This document shows positions 1 through 9,468 of a DNA stretch of 64,000 nt, one piece after another. The DNA comes from a bacterium (lineage in GTDB: Bacteria > Myxococcota_A > Polyangia > Nannocystales > Nannocystaceae): NCBI GenBank assembly GCA_024742475.1, contig JANSYI010000002.1:434001-498000 (forward strand). Reading direction: 5' to 3'. The position numbers were made by a program, and so were the translations under genes. The notes below the pieces were generated by a model, which was not told the DNA's origin, ran no database searches, and saw only the letters and a program-made list of their open reading frames with translations. Position 1 is the first letter of the stretch. Every line of letters starts with the position of its first letter.

Positions 1-1122
1 ACGCGCAACGGCAACAAGATCTTCGACGGCGTCGCCGCATACTCGGCCGCCAACCTCGGGCACGGGCATCCGCTCGTCCGCGAGGTCCTCAAGGGTTTCC
101 TCGATGCGCAGCAGCCCACCGTGCTCGGCCGCTTCCTCGGCAACCCGTACATGGGGCTGTTCGGCAAGAAGATCTGCGAGCTCTCGGGGTTCGAGCGATT
201 CCTGCCCGCCAACGGTGGCGTCGAAGGACCCGAGGCCGCGATCAAGCTCGCGCGTCGCTGGGCGCACAAGGTCAAGGGTGTCAAAGGCACGGCCGAGATC
301 CTCTACGCCGAGGGGTGCTTTCACGGTCGGACCACCACGGTCACGCAGATGTTCGGTGACGACGAGCCCGAGGCGAAGGAAGGGTTCGGGCCGTGGACGC
401 CCGGTTTCCGCCGCATCCCGTTCAACGACCTCGCCGCGCTCGAGGCTGCCATCACCGACACCACCGCGGCCGTACTCATCGAGCCCATTCAGGGAGAGGG
501 CGGCATCAACGTGCCCGACGAGGGCCACCTCGCGGCTGTCTGCAAGCTCTGCAAGGAGCGCAACGTGCTCGTGATCTTCGACGAGGTCCAGACCGGCTGG
601 GCTCGCACGGGCAACATGTTCTGCTGGATGCACGAAGGCGAGGCGGCGCGGCCCGACATCATGGCGATCGGCAAGTCCGTCAGCGGTGGATACGCCCCCG
701 TCGCGGGCATCCTCGCCGACAACGTCCTCATGGAACTGATGGACGCCGGATCGCACGGCAGCACCTTCGGCGGGTGCCCGATCAGCAGCGCGATCGGCTA
801 CGCGTCGCTCGTGGCGATCGAGCAAGAGGACCTCGTCGCGCAGGCGCGAGAGAAGGGCGCCTACGTCCGCGAGCGCCTCGAGGCGATCGCGGCCAAGTCA
901 CCCCGCATCGAGACGGTGCGCGGCCGCGGGCTCATGTTCGGCATCGAGGTCACCAAGGAGGACCCCGACGCCAACGCGTTCTCGAAGAAGCTCCTGAAGA
1001 TGGGCGCAGTGATCAAGGGCACCCACCGCTGGGTCCTGCGGTTCACGCCGCCAATCGTCGCCACCCGCGACGACCTCGACCACGTGTTGGGGCTGATCGA
1101 GCAGGCGTTCGTCCCCGAGTAG
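1..1122 (+). CDS. rocD: ornithine aminotransferase, 5'-truncated by window edge
   Basis: Class III PLP-dependent aminotransferase, 373 residues visible and open from base 1, so the N-terminus lies outside the window. It would transfer the delta-amino group of ornithine to 2-oxoglutarate, giving glutamate semialdehyde in the cytoplasm. Visible family landmarks are EPIQGEGGI, FDEVQTGWARTG with the cofactor-binding Asp, the PLP lysine in GKSVSGG (AAG at 673-675), and HGSTFGGCP, which resembles the HGSTYGGNP of ornithine aminotransferases. The substrate-loop motif reads ANGGVEGPEAAIKLARRW where the family usually has NSGAEAVETAIK, so a related omega-amino acid substrate is possible. The next gene on the same strand begins 85 bases downstream and is unrelated. 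Confidence 0.85.
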   Translation, partial: TRNGNKIFDGVAAYSAANLGHGHPLVREVLKGFLDAQQPTVLGRFLGNPYMGLFGKKICELSGFERFLPANGGVEGPEAAIKLARRWAHKVKGVKGTAEILYAEGCFHGRTTTVTQMFGDDEPEAKEGFGPWTPGFRRIPFNDLAALEAAITDTTAAVLIEPIQGEGGINVPDEGHLAAVCKLCKERNVLVIFDEVQTGWARTGNMFCWMHEGEAARPDIMAIGKSVSGGYAPVAGILADNVLMELMDAGSHGSTFGGCPISSAIGYASLVAIEQEDLVAQAREKGAYVRERLEAIAAKSPRIETVRGRGLMFGIEVTKEDPDANAFSKKLLKMGAVIKGTHRWVLRFTPPIVATRDDLDHVLGLIEQAFVPE

Positions 1123-1207
1123 GGCCGCCCCTCGGCTTCCTGGCCGCCGAGCGGACGCGCGCGTCCCAAGATGGGCCAACCGCTGGCGGCGGGACGGGCC
1201 CATCATT

Positions 1208-3208
1208 ATGAGGGCCAGCGTGGAACCCAAGCTGCGCCTCGTCGACGCGCATGGACCAGGCGCGTCCAGCGGCGGTTTCGAGCGGACGCGAGAGTCCGCC
1301 ACCGCGGTGGAGTCCTCGCCCCCCACGATGGAGCCCGATTCGGATTCGCTTCTCTTCGGTAGCGCCCTCGACGTGGTACAGCTGCCGTGTCTACGGGTCG
1401 ACGACCAAGGTGTCATCCTCGCGCTGAACAACGCCGCCGCCGAGTTCCTCGGAGTGAACCCGTCGCGCCGCGTCGCCTGCGTCGTGTCCGCGTTCTTGGC
1501 ACCCGGTCACGCGACGGGGTTCTTCCAGTTTCTCGGCCGGGTCGTCCGGACCCAACAGGACCAGCGATGCACCCTGCCCATTCGGTCGCAGACGGGCGCG
1601 GAGCGGGTCGTTCAGTTCGACGCGCGCCGAGAAGGACCCGAGAGCACGCTGCTCTCGCTGATCGACGTCTCCGAGCGAGAGTACGCCCTCGATCGACTCC
1701 GCAGCTCGGAGCAGCGGATGCGGTCACTGCTCGAGGCGCTGCCTGATGCGGTCTTCGTGATCGAAGACGACGAGGTCGTCCACTGCAACCCGGCCGCGTA
1801 CCGGATCACGGCCGTGCCACCGGTGGGTCGCAGCTTTGCGTCCCTGCTCGAGCCCGAACAGTGCCCGGTGCTCACCCGATCTGCCGGGACGCGCGACAAG
1901 CCCGAGCGCCACGAGCTCCGCTTTGCCACCGCGCAGGGCCCTGCCCGCGCGGTCGAGACCCTGTGGATGCCGCTCGAGTTCGAGGGGCGCCTCGCCTACC
2001 TCTGCGTCGCCCGCGATCGGACCGAGCAGCGCCGGCTCGAGGCCAAGATGGCGCACGCCGACCGCCTCGCGACCGTCGGCGTGTTGGCCCAAGGCGTCGC
2101 GCACGAGCTGAACAACCCGCTGACCTTCGTCACGATGAACGTCCGTGAGCTCGTCGAGGAGCTCGAGTCCGACCGTCCGATCGGTCCCAGCCTCCGCAGC
2201 GATCTGGCCGAGTCGGCACGCGAAGCCGCCGACGGGGCGCGCCGCATGGCCCGGATCGTCTCGGACCTGCAGGGCCTCGCGCGGGTGGACGACGAGCCAA
2301 CCTCCATGGACCTCAACCGCGTCGTCGAGCGCTGCCTCGTCCTCGCCAAGGCCCAGATCCGCTCCCGCGTTCGTGTCCACACCTCGCTGAGCAGCGTCCC
2401 CGAGGTATTCGGAGACGAGGGGCGGATGACCCAAGTGGTCCTCAACCTGCTGATCAACGCCGTCCAGGCCCTGCCCGACCGAACCGGCAACATCTGGGTC
2501 GAGACCCGCCTCGAGGGCAACGACGCCATCCTCGAGGTCCGCGATGATGGCCCGGGCTTTGCGGCTCACGTTCGCGACCGTGTCTTCGAGCCCTTCGTCA
2601 CGACCAAGCCCGTGGGCGACGGCACGGGCCTCGGGCTGTTCGTCTGTCATCAATACGTCAGCGAGTGCGGGGGGTCGCTCGAAGCCCTCGACGCTCCCGA
2701 AGGCGGGGCCAAGTTGCGGGTCAAACTGCAGCTCGCGTGGAAGTCCGACTCTCCGCGAACCGTGCCCCACACCCCCAAGGTGGAATCGATGGGCCGCCCC
2801 CGGCTGCTCATCATCGACGACGAGCCGATCATCCGCGAGTCGTTGGCGCGCAAGCTGGCCTCGGGCATCGACGTCGAGACCGCCGGAAGTGCAGAGGCAG
2901 CGCTCGAGCGGCTCCGGGACGGTGAGACCTTCGACATCGTGCTCTGCGACCTGATGATGCCCGGCAAGGGCGGGCGCTGGCTGTATGGCGCCCTCGGCGA
3001 GAAGTTTCCCGCGGTTCAAGCGGCGTTCTGCGTCATGACCGGCGGTGCGGTCGAACGCGAGGACGCTCGGTTCCTCGCCACGACGTCCCCGCCCCTGCTC
3101 CGAAAACCGTTCTCGACGGCCGACGTCGCGACGTTCGTCCGTGCACGCTACGAAGCGATGAGGACGACGTCGGACCCCATGCCGAGCGACCCTTCGGTAT
3201 GCTCCTGA
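1208..3208 (+). CDS. PAS-containing hybrid histidine kinase with C-terminal receiver domain
   Basis: Predicted cytoplasmic sensor kinase of 666 aa with no transmembrane segment. In order it shows two PAS-like regions (about residues 55-165 and 175-285), a HisKA dimerisation domain with H-box VAHELNNPL (phospho-acceptor His299), an HATPase with N-box LNLLINAVQ, G1 DDGPGF and G2 GTGLGLF, and a receiver domain starting LLIIDDEP with phospho-acceptor Asp581 in LCDLMMPG. The H-box and ATPase resemble NtrB-type kinases. The ATG at 1208 is used; the first 50 residues are low-complexity, so a later start cannot be excluded. It is the first gene of a five-gene co-directional signalling cluster, and the next gene starts 6 bases after its stop. 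Confidence 0.92.
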   Translation: MRASVEPKLRLVDAHGPGASSGGFERTRESATAVESSPPTMEPDSDSLLFGSALDVVQLPCLRVDDQGVILALNNAAAEFLGVNPSRRVACVVSAFLAPGHATGFFQFLGRVVRTQQDQRCTLPIRSQTGAERVVQFDARREGPESTLLSLIDVSEREYALDRLRSSEQRMRSLLEALPDAVFVIEDDEVVHCNPAAYRITAVPPVGRSFASLLEPEQCPVLTRSAGTRDKPERHELRFATAQGPARAVETLWMPLEFEGRLAYLCVARDRTEQRRLEAKMAHADRLATVGVLAQGVAHELNNPLTFVTMNVRELVEELESDRPIGPSLRSDLAESAREAADGARRMARIVSDLQGLARVDDEPTSMDLNRVVERCLVLAKAQIRSRVRVHTSLSSVPEVFGDEGRMTQVVLNLLINAVQALPDRTGNIWVETRLEGNDAILEVRDDGPGFAAHVRDRVFEPFVTTKPVGDGTGLGLFVCHQYVSECGGSLEALDAPEGGAKLRVKLQLAWKSDSPRTVPHTPKVESMGRPRLLIIDDEPIIRESLARKLASGIDVETAGSAEAALERLRDGETFDIVLCDLMMPGKGGRWLYGALGEKFPAVQAAFCVMTGGAVEREDARFLATTSPPLLRKPFSTADVATFVRARYEAMRTTSDPMPSDPSVCS

Positions 3209-3214
3209 CCAGCG

Positions 3215-3877
3215 ATGGCCCGCCGGTTCACGATCCTTCTCGTCGACGACGACGACGCAGACCTGATGATCACCGCCCGGCGCCTGCGCTCGGCCGCTCC
3301 AGACCGGTACCGCCTCCTGCAGGCGAGCAACGTCGAGGAAGCGTCCGCGACGCTCAAGGTGAGCCCCGTCGACGCCGTGGTCTTGGATCTGAACCTCGGC
3401 ACCTCGTCAGGGCCCGACACCGTCGCTCGACTGCGCGCCGTCGACGAGACCACCCTCATCGTGGCGCTCACGGGCCACGTGACGCCGGAGCTCGAGCGAG
3501 CGTGCCTGGACGCGGGTGCGGATCAGTTCCTGGACAAGCAATCGCTCGCGGAGGGCAGCGAGTTCATGCACGCCTTGGAGTTCACGCTCCGCAAGGAGCG
3601 GCCGTGTGGGCCGGCGGCCGCGGCGAAGATGCAGGCGCTGCTCTCTCGACTTCGCTCCACGAGCCCCACCCAACACTCGGCCTCTGATGCCGACGTTCAC
3701 CCTCTCGAGACCGCCGCAAAGCGACTCGCAGCCGAGCGGTGCTCTCCCCTCGAGACCTTCGCCGTGCTGCTCGAGGAGGCGAAGGACTCCCGTGACCCCT
3801 CTCTCACCCTCGGCGCGCTCGCAGTGCATCTCGCACAGGCGTACTTCGAGGCCAGCGGCGACGAAGACGCGCAATGA
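3215..3877 (+). CDS. response regulator with lone receiver domain and helical C-terminal extension
   Basis: 220-aa protein. Residues 1-125 form a receiver (REC) domain: acidic patch VDDDDAD, phospho-acceptor Asp58 in VVLDLNLG, the Thr of ALTGH and the conserved Lys of LDKQ. Residues 125-220 are a mostly helical, Ala/Glu-rich extension without a recognised DNA-binding or enzymatic domain, so output is probably by protein contact, for example with the neighbouring kinases. It starts 6 bases after the hybrid kinase, and its stop overlaps the ATG of the CheB-CheR gene (ATGA at 3874-3877), which implies translational coupling. Regulation as one operon is inferred from the spacing. Confidence 0.88.
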   Translation: MARRFTILLVDDDDADLMITARRLRSAAPDRYRLLQASNVEEASATLKVSPVDAVVLDLNLGTSSGPDTVARLRAVDETTLIVALTGHVTPELERACLDAGADQFLDKQSLAEGSEFMHALEFTLRKERPCGPAAAAKMQALLSRLRSTSPTQHSASDADVHPLETAAKRLAAERCSPLETFAVLLEEAKDSRDPSLTLGALAVHLAQAYFEASGDEDAQ

Positions 3878-6675
3878 CCTCCCCTCCTCCTACCCACGTC
3901 GTGGGGATCGGAGCTTCGGTCGGCGGGGCCGAGTCGCTCGAGCGATTCTTCGGTGCGTTCCCCCCCGACAGCAAGATGGCCCTGGTCGTCGTGCAGTCGC
4001 TGATGCCGGGGCAAGAGCACGCGATGGTGAGCACGCTGTCGAAGCACACGCAGATGAAGGTGTGCGTCGCGCAGGATGGCATGCCCCTGGCGGCCGACAC
4101 CGTCTACGTCGCGCCCCCATTGCACGGTACCGAGATCCGAGAAGGACGACTCGTGCTCACCAAGCTCCCGGAGGACCCCGCCGCTCCGCGAGACTTGCTC
4201 GGGCAGTTTCTGCAGTCCGTCGCGCTCGAGCTCGGCGAACACTCCGCGACGCTCCTGCTTCATGGCGCACGCACGAGCGCGCGAGGGCCCCAAGCGATTC
4301 ACGCCGCAGGGGGCGTGGTGATGGCCGAGGATCCGAGCAGCGCCACCGCGACGACGCGTCCGTCCGCGCCCCCGTACGAGGGCTCCGTGTCGCACTGGTG
4401 CCCAGCGGGCGAGCTGCCGGCCGAGTTCCTTCGGCACGTCGGCGTGCTGGAAGACGGAGCATCGGTCCCTCCGCACGGCCTCGAGCGCATCGTGACGACC
4501 GTCAGTCGACACGGTGGGGTGGACTTTCACGCGTACAAGCGCGCGACCGTGGGACGACGCGTCGAGCGTCGGCGCATCGCCTCCGGATGCGAGACGCTCG
4601 AGTCCTACGCGGATTTCCTCGATCGAACGCCAGATGAGCGCGACGCGCTCGTCAGCGACCTGCTCGTCGGCGTCACGCGGTTCTTCCGCGACGCCGAAAT
4701 CTACGACGCGCTTCGTCCGTTGCTCGTCGAAGCGGTCGAGCGCGTGACCATGCGCCCCGACCCCACCCTGCGCGTGTGGGTGCCCGGTTGCAGCACCGGG
4801 GAGGAAGCCTACAGCCTCGCCATTGCGTGCCTCGAAGTCATCGAGGAGCTCGACGTTGCCGTTGGCCTCAAGGTCTTCGCCAGTGATGTCAACACCGAGG
4901 CGCTCGCGGTCGCCGGACGCGGGCGCTACCCCCTGAGCATCCAGGCCGACGTTTCTCAGGCGCGGCGGCGAAGGTACTTCAGCGCCGAGCCCGACGCGTT
5001 CGTTGCGAGCGCCGGCCTGAGGGAGTGCGTCGTCTTTGCGCGGCACGACCTGCTCCGAGACCCGCCGTTCACGCGTCTGGACCTGCTCAGCTGCCGCAAC
5101 CTGCTCATCTACCTCGACGCTGCTGCCCAGCGGCGGGCGGCGCAGGTCTTCCGCTTTGGGCTGCGACCCGGCGGCCTGCTGATGCTCGGGCAGAGCGAGA
5201 CCCTCTCGGGCAGCCGCGCGTTCTCGACGGTCAGCGAGCGCGCGCGGATCTACATGATGGAGAACCCGGGTCGGGCCAGCGCCGGCATCACGGCCAAGAT
5301 CCCCCAGCCGTCGGCGGCTCCACCCCAGCGCCCCCCCGTTCGGCGGACCCACTCGCCTGGCAACGTCGACCCGAGCGCGTGGTTGCTCGAGCGAACCCTC
5401 GAGCAGCTCGGAGCGCCCGCGCTCGTCCTCAACGAAGCCGGCGAGCTTGCGTTCGCGTTCGGAGAGATCGCTCGCGCCCTGCGGGTCCCCGCGGGCCGAG
5501 CCGGCTGGAAGGCCACGGACCTGCTGCCCGATGAGGTCGCGTCCATCGTCTCAGCCGCGATCGCTCAAGCCGAGGAGAATCGGGCCCCGGTCGTGATCGA
5601 AGACTTCGTGATGGAGGATGGCGAGGGTCATTTCCGCGGCTCGATGCGCGCGGTCCCTCTCGAGCAGCACGGGACCCAGACCCGGGGCGTCGCGCTGCTC
5701 TTCGACGCCCCGTGGGAACCGACCCAGGCGAGCCCCATCTCGGTCGATGAGGCCGTTCGCCGCCGGGTGCAGCAGCTCGAGACCGAGGTCAGCCGCCTGC
5801 GGCTTCAGCTGCGGCGTGCCCAAGACGAGCTCGAGACCTCGACCGAAGAGCTTCAATCGACCAACGAAGAGCTCGTCTCGTCCAACGAGGAGCTCCAGTC
5901 GACCAACGAAGAGCTTCAGTCACTCAACGAAGAGCTGCACACCGTCAACGCCGAGCTGCAGTTCAAGGTGGAGGAGCTCAGCCAGCTCAGCTCCGACCTG
6001 GAGAACCTGCTGCGAGCGGTCCACGGCGGCCTCTTGTTTCTCGACCATGGCGGACGGATCCGTCGATACAACGACGCGGTGCTGGACGTCTTGCCTCTCG
6101 TTCCGCACGACGAAGGCCGACCGATCGGAGACATCGCGACGAGCCTCATCGACGTCGACCTCGGCCACGAGGTCGAGCGCGTCCTTCAAACGCAGCTGGG
6201 ATACGAACGGGAGGTCCGCACCCGAGACGGGCGTGCCTACTCCTTGAGCCTGCAGCCGTTCTCCCAGTCGAGCGGTGACCACGAAGGCGTCGTCCTCACG
6301 CTGAACGATGTTTCGACGCTCAGCGACACCAACGAGCGCCTTCGCAACTACGTCAGACTGCTCGACCAGTCCCCCTCGGGCATTGCGGTCGCCTCTCCGG
6401 GCGAGGGTATCGAATTCATCAACGAGGCCATGTGCACGATGCTCGGCGTTGCGCCCGAAGAGCTCATCGGTCGCCCGATGAGCGCCCTCCTGCACGCCTC
6501 GAACGACCCGAGCCTCGCGGCCGCGCTCGAGCCCAAGGCCCCCCGCACCTGGTACGGTAAGATCGGCCTTCGTAACGCCCACGGAACTCGTGTCGCCGTC
6601 TCTGCGTCCATCTTCGGGGTGGTCGGTGCCGCACTCGACGTCGAACTGGTCGCGGTAACGGTGTTTCCGCTCTGA
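3874..6675 (+). CDS. CheB-CheR-coiled coil-PAS fusion with degenerate CheB domain
   Basis: 933-aa cytoplasmic fusion. Residues 1-190 resemble a CheB methylesterase: the nucleophile serine is present (Ser15 in GASVGG), but the catalytic His position in the VVQH motif is Ser42 (VVQSL) and the Asp position of the SGTGSDG motif is replaced (HGARTSARG, around Ser135), so esterase activity is unlikely. Residues 200-460 are an apparently intact CheR SAM methyltransferase (VTRFFRD, GCSTGEEAYS, FASDVN, DLLSCRNLLIY). Residues 627-715 form a heptad coiled coil built from repeated NEELQS units, followed by two PAS-like domains to the C-terminus. There is no kinase domain. No CheA, CheW or chemoreceptor gene lies nearby. 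It overlaps the upstream receiver gene by 4 bases. Confidence 0.92.
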   Translation: MTSPPPTHVVGIGASVGGAESLERFFGAFPPDSKMALVVVQSLMPGQEHAMVSTLSKHTQMKVCVAQDGMPLAADTVYVAPPLHGTEIREGRLVLTKLPEDPAAPRDLLGQFLQSVALELGEHSATLLLHGARTSARGPQAIHAAGGVVMAEDPSSATATTRPSAPPYEGSVSHWCPAGELPAEFLRHVGVLEDGASVPPHGLERIVTTVSRHGGVDFHAYKRATVGRRVERRRIASGCETLESYADFLDRTPDERDALVSDLLVGVTRFFRDAEIYDALRPLLVEAVERVTMRPDPTLRVWVPGCSTGEEAYSLAIACLEVIEELDVAVGLKVFASDVNTEALAVAGRGRYPLSIQADVSQARRRRYFSAEPDAFVASAGLRECVVFARHDLLRDPPFTRLDLLSCRNLLIYLDAAAQRRAAQVFRFGLRPGGLLMLGQSETLSGSRAFSTVSERARIYMMENPGRASAGITAKIPQPSAAPPQRPPVRRTHSPGNVDPSAWLLERTLEQLGAPALVLNEAGELAFAFGEIARALRVPAGRAGWKATDLLPDEVASIVSAAIAQAEENRAPVVIEDFVMEDGEGHFRGSMRAVPLEQHGTQTRGVALLFDAPWEPTQASPISVDEAVRRRVQQLETEVSRLRLQLRRAQDELETSTEELQSTNEELVSSNEELQSTNEELQSLNEELHTVNAELQFKVEELSQLSSDLENLLRAVHGGLLFLDHGGRIRRYNDAVLDVLPLVPHDEGRPIGDIATSLIDVDLGHEVERVLQTQLGYEREVRTRDGRAYSLSLQPFSQSSGDHEGVVLTLNDVSTLSDTNERLRNYVRLLDQSPSGIAVASPGEGIEFINEAMCTMLGVAPEELIGRPMSALLHASNDPSLAAALEPKAPRTWYGKIGLRNAHGTRVAVSASIFGVVGAALDVELVAVTVFPL

Positions 6676-6756
6676 AACGTGCCGATTCGGGGTCCGCTGC
6701 CGAAGTCCGGCCGCAATCAGGACATCGCCCGCGGCCCCCTCCTCGGCAAACACGCT

Positions 6757-7908
6757 ATGCTCGGCCTGGTGGTCGTTCCCCCCAACGAAGAGGAACGCCT
6801 CCGTGCTCTGCGAGGGGTCGGGATCCTCGACACGGAGGCCGACGAGCGGTTCGACCGCATCACTCGCATGGTCGCGGAGCTGCTCGACGTGCCGATCGCC
6901 CTGGTCTCGCTGGTCGACGAGGACCGTCAGTGGTTCAAGTCGCGCGTGGGTCTGGACGCGACGCAGACGTCCCGAGAGGTCGCCTTCTGCGCTCACGCTA
7001 TCCTCGACGACGACCCGCTCATCGTCCACAACGCGCTCGACGACGCTCGGTTTCGGGACAACCCGCTCGTACAGGGTGCGCCCAACATTCGCTTCTATGC
7101 CGGGGCGCCCCTCATCTTGCACGGCGAGGTCAGGCTGGGCACGCTATGCGCCATCGACACGAAGTCTCGCGTGCTCTCGGACCAGCAGCAGAGCATCCTC
7201 CAGGAGCTCTCGAGGGTCATCACCGACGAGATCGTCCTGCACCTGCGCAATCAAGAGCTCCGCGCTGCGAACCAGAGCCTAGAGAGCTTCGCGCACATCA
7301 CCGCGCACGACCTGCGCGCGCCGCTGAAGTCGATGGTGAACCTGTGTGACATCGCGGCGGAGTCGCCGGGCGAGGAGCGCGGTGAGCTCATCGCCTTGGT
7401 CCGCGCCGAAGCGACCAAAGCCGAAACGCTCGTGGGCAAGTATCACGCGCTCTCGCGCCTTAGAGCCGCGACCCCCGAACGACAGCCCGTAGGGCTCGCG
7501 CAGCTCTCCTGCGCCGCCCGCGACGCGACCGGACACCCCAGCATCGTAGTCGAGGGGGATGCGACCGTGGAGGGCGACGAAGTCCTCCTCGAGCAGATGC
7601 TCGCGAACCTCTTCGAGAACGCACGCAAGCACGGCGCGCCCGGAGACGTGGAGGTTCGCATCCGCGCGGAGCAGGGCCGCGCCCTCATCTGCGTCCGCAA
7701 CCCCGCCGTCGCAGCCGTCGAAGATGCCGCGTCGCTGTTCGCCGCGTTCCGGCGAGCGTCGGAGAACCGCACGGGCGCCGGGCTCGGGCTCGCCATCGTG
7801 GCGCGCATCGTCGAGCTCCACGACGGCCAAGTCACGGCGAGCTCCGATGCCGACCACTTCGAGATCCAGGTGCAACTGCCCGCCACCCAACCGGAGCTCA
7901 CACGATGA
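6757..7908 (+). CDS. GAF-domain sensor histidine kinase
   Basis: 383-aa soluble histidine kinase from the ATG at 6757. An in-frame GTG at 6679 would add 26 residues, but the conserved GAF-type N-terminus (EEERLRALRGVGILDT) begins just after 6757. Residues about 10-155 are a GAF domain of the common FDRITRMVAELLDVPIALVS type. The HisKA H-box is ITAHDLRAPL with phospho-acceptor His184. The ATPase has N-box LANLFENARKH and G2 GAGLGLAIV, while the G1 box is weak (the canonical DxGxG is not evident), so kinase activity should be checked. The stop overlaps the ATG of the following receiver gene (ATGA at 7905), suggesting the pair is a cognate kinase and regulator. Confidence 0.9.
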   Translation: MLGLVVVPPNEEERLRALRGVGILDTEADERFDRITRMVAELLDVPIALVSLVDEDRQWFKSRVGLDATQTSREVAFCAHAILDDDPLIVHNALDDARFRDNPLVQGAPNIRFYAGAPLILHGEVRLGTLCAIDTKSRVLSDQQQSILQELSRVITDEIVLHLRNQELRAANQSLESFAHITAHDLRAPLKSMVNLCDIAAESPGEERGELIALVRAEATKAETLVGKYHALSRLRAATPERQPVGLAQLSCAARDATGHPSIVVEGDATVEGDEVLLEQMLANLFENARKHGAPGDVEVRIRAEQGRALICVRNPAVAAVEDAASLFAAFRRASENRTGAGLGLAIVARIVELHDGQVTASSDADHFEIQVQLPATQPELTR

Positions 7909-8321
7909 TCGACGTCCCCAAGACCGGTCCCATCGCCGTCGTCGACGACAGCGCCTCGGACCGCTTCATCCTCCGCCGCGTCCTCTCCAAGACGTCGCTC
8001 CCCAACGACGTCATCGAGTTCGACGACGGACCCGCGTTCCTCGACTACCTCGGCCGCGTCGAGCGCAGCGAGGCAGAGGCCCCGGCGCTCCTGCTCACCG
8101 ACATCAACATGCCCAAGCTCAACGGATTCGAACTCGTGTCGAAGATCCGGGAGCAGGCGGCATTCGAGTCGGTGCCCCTCATCGTCTTGGTGACCAGCTC
8201 CGAGGCGACCGAAGACATCGAGCGTGCCAAGGACGTCGGCGCCGACAGCTTCATCCCCAAGGAGGTGGGCATCGAGCGTTTCGTCCGCAGGTTCGAGGAG
8301 ACCTTCAGGTCGATCGAGTAG
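7905..8321 (+). CDS. single-domain response regulator (Rcp1-like)
   Basis: 138-aa stand-alone receiver domain of the cyanobacterial phytochrome regulator (Rcp1) type. Visible are the acidic pair VVDDSASD, phospho-acceptor Asp66 in LLTDINMPK, the switch Thr of LVTSSE and the conserved Lys of FIPKE. There is no output domain. It overlaps the upstream GAF kinase by 4 bases, so the two are likely co-translated and form a phosphotransfer pair. Its 3' end overlaps by 17 bases the end of the convergent ArsA gene on the opposite strand. Confidence 0.92.
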   Translation: MIDVPKTGPIAVVDDSASDRFILRRVLSKTSLPNDVIEFDDGPAFLDYLGRVERSEAEAPALLLTDINMPKLNGFELVSKIREQAAFESVPLIVLVTSSEATEDIERAKDVGADSFIPKEVGIERFVRRFEETFRSIE

Positions 8322-9450
8322 CGCTCGAGCGCACGGCGGTGATGTTGGCACCCATCTCGGCCAACGACTCGAGACCCGATGGGGGGGGGCTCATCCGCTC
8401 GACCGTGCACACCGGCAGCCCGGGGTAGCTGTGGTCGAGGTCTTCACGGACCTTGCGAGAGCGCTCGCTCTGGGCTCGCGCGTCGTCGTAGACCTCGACG
8501 GCCCGCTGCAGCGCGTCGGCACCGAGCGCGTCGCCGAACGCCTCGCGCAAGACGGAGTCGTGGGCCAGCGGCGCCAGGGCTGGATCGACGCGGTTGAGCA
8601 CCACGCCGTCGACGTGCAGCCCCCGGTCACGAAGCACGTCGAGAAACGCCTTGGCCTCGCGGACCGAGAAGTCGTTCGACGACGTCGCAAGGACGACGCC
8701 GGTGCTGCTCGAGACCAGCAGCTGCGCCACATCGCCGGCGCGTCGCTGAAACTCGCCGAGCGCCGAGCCGAACTCTCCGAGAAACGCGCCGAGTTCCCCG
8801 ATGAACTGGCCGCCGCCCATCGCCTCGAGCACCTTCATCATCATGCTGCTCGCCAGGCCGAGGAACCGCATGCTCAGCCGGCTGGACGTGGCGAGAAACT
8901 TGGCGGCGGGGTTGTTGAGCAGCTCGCCGATGCGCCCGGGCGCCTCGAGGAAGTCGATGGCATTGGCCGTGGGCGGGGTGTCGAGCACGATGAGGTCGTA
9001 CTTGCCCTCGGAGACCAGCATGTGCACGCGGGCGATGGCCGCGTACTCGAGCGCGCCGCCGAGGTACTGCACGGTCGCTTGGTAGATGCGGTTGTCGAGC
9101 ATCGTACGCGCGGCCTCCTCCGACTTGGAGTAGCCGCGAACGATCGCGTCGAAGACCGCGCGGGTGTCCAGCAGCAGGCAGTCGAGGGGCTCGCCGAGCG
9201 CTTCGCTGCCTGGCACCGTCACCACCTCCGAGGCGCTCCGGTCCGCGAGGCCCAGGGCCTGGGCGAGGCGCCGCGAGGGGTCGATGGTCACGACGATGAC
9301 CTTCTTGCCCTGCGCAGCCGCCGAAAGCCCCAGTGCGGCCGCGACCGTGGTCTTGCCCACGCCTCCGGGACCCACCGTCAGCAGCACTTTGCGGCCCTCG
9401 GGGAACGTGAGCCGGGCGGATTCAGCACGCATGGACGGGGAGGATGGCAT
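8305..9450 (-). CDS. ArsA-family ATPase, signature lysine replaced
   Basis: 381-aa soluble P-loop ATPase of the ArsA/Get3 (anion-transporting ATPase) family. The P-loop is VGPGGVGKTT: the Walker A Lys33 is present, but the family signature lysine is Pro28. Other landmarks are VVTIDPSRRLAQALG (switch I region) and IVLDTPPTANAIDFL (switch II, Walker B). The overall sequence resembles the actinobacterial protein Rv3680, which works with a second ArsA-like partner. I start at ATG 9450; an in-frame ATG at 9432 is equally plausible and neither has a clear ribosome-binding site. Its start lies 18 bases from the start of the divergent biotinyl gene. There are no arsenic-resistance genes nearby, so arsenite transport is unlikely. 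Confidence 0.88.
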   Translation of the reverse strand: MPSSPSMRAESARLTFPEGRKVLLTVGPGGVGKTTVAAALGLSAAAQGKKVIVVTIDPSRRLAQALGLADRSASEVVTVPGSEALGEPLDCLLLDTRAVFDAIVRGYSKSEEAARTMLDNRIYQATVQYLGGALEYAAIARVHMLVSEGKYDLIVLDTPPTANAIDFLEAPGRIGELLNNPAAKFLATSSRLSMRFLGLASSMMMKVLEAMGGGQFIGELGAFLGEFGSALGEFQRRAGDVAQLLVSSSTGVVLATSSNDFSVREAKAFLDVLRDRGLHVDGVVLNRVDPALAPLAHDSVLREAFGDALGADALQRAVEVYDDARAQSERSRKVREDLDHSYPGLPVCTVERMSPPPSGLESLAEMGANITAVRSSATRST

Positions 9451-9468
9451 GGACTAGGTTTGCGCTCC

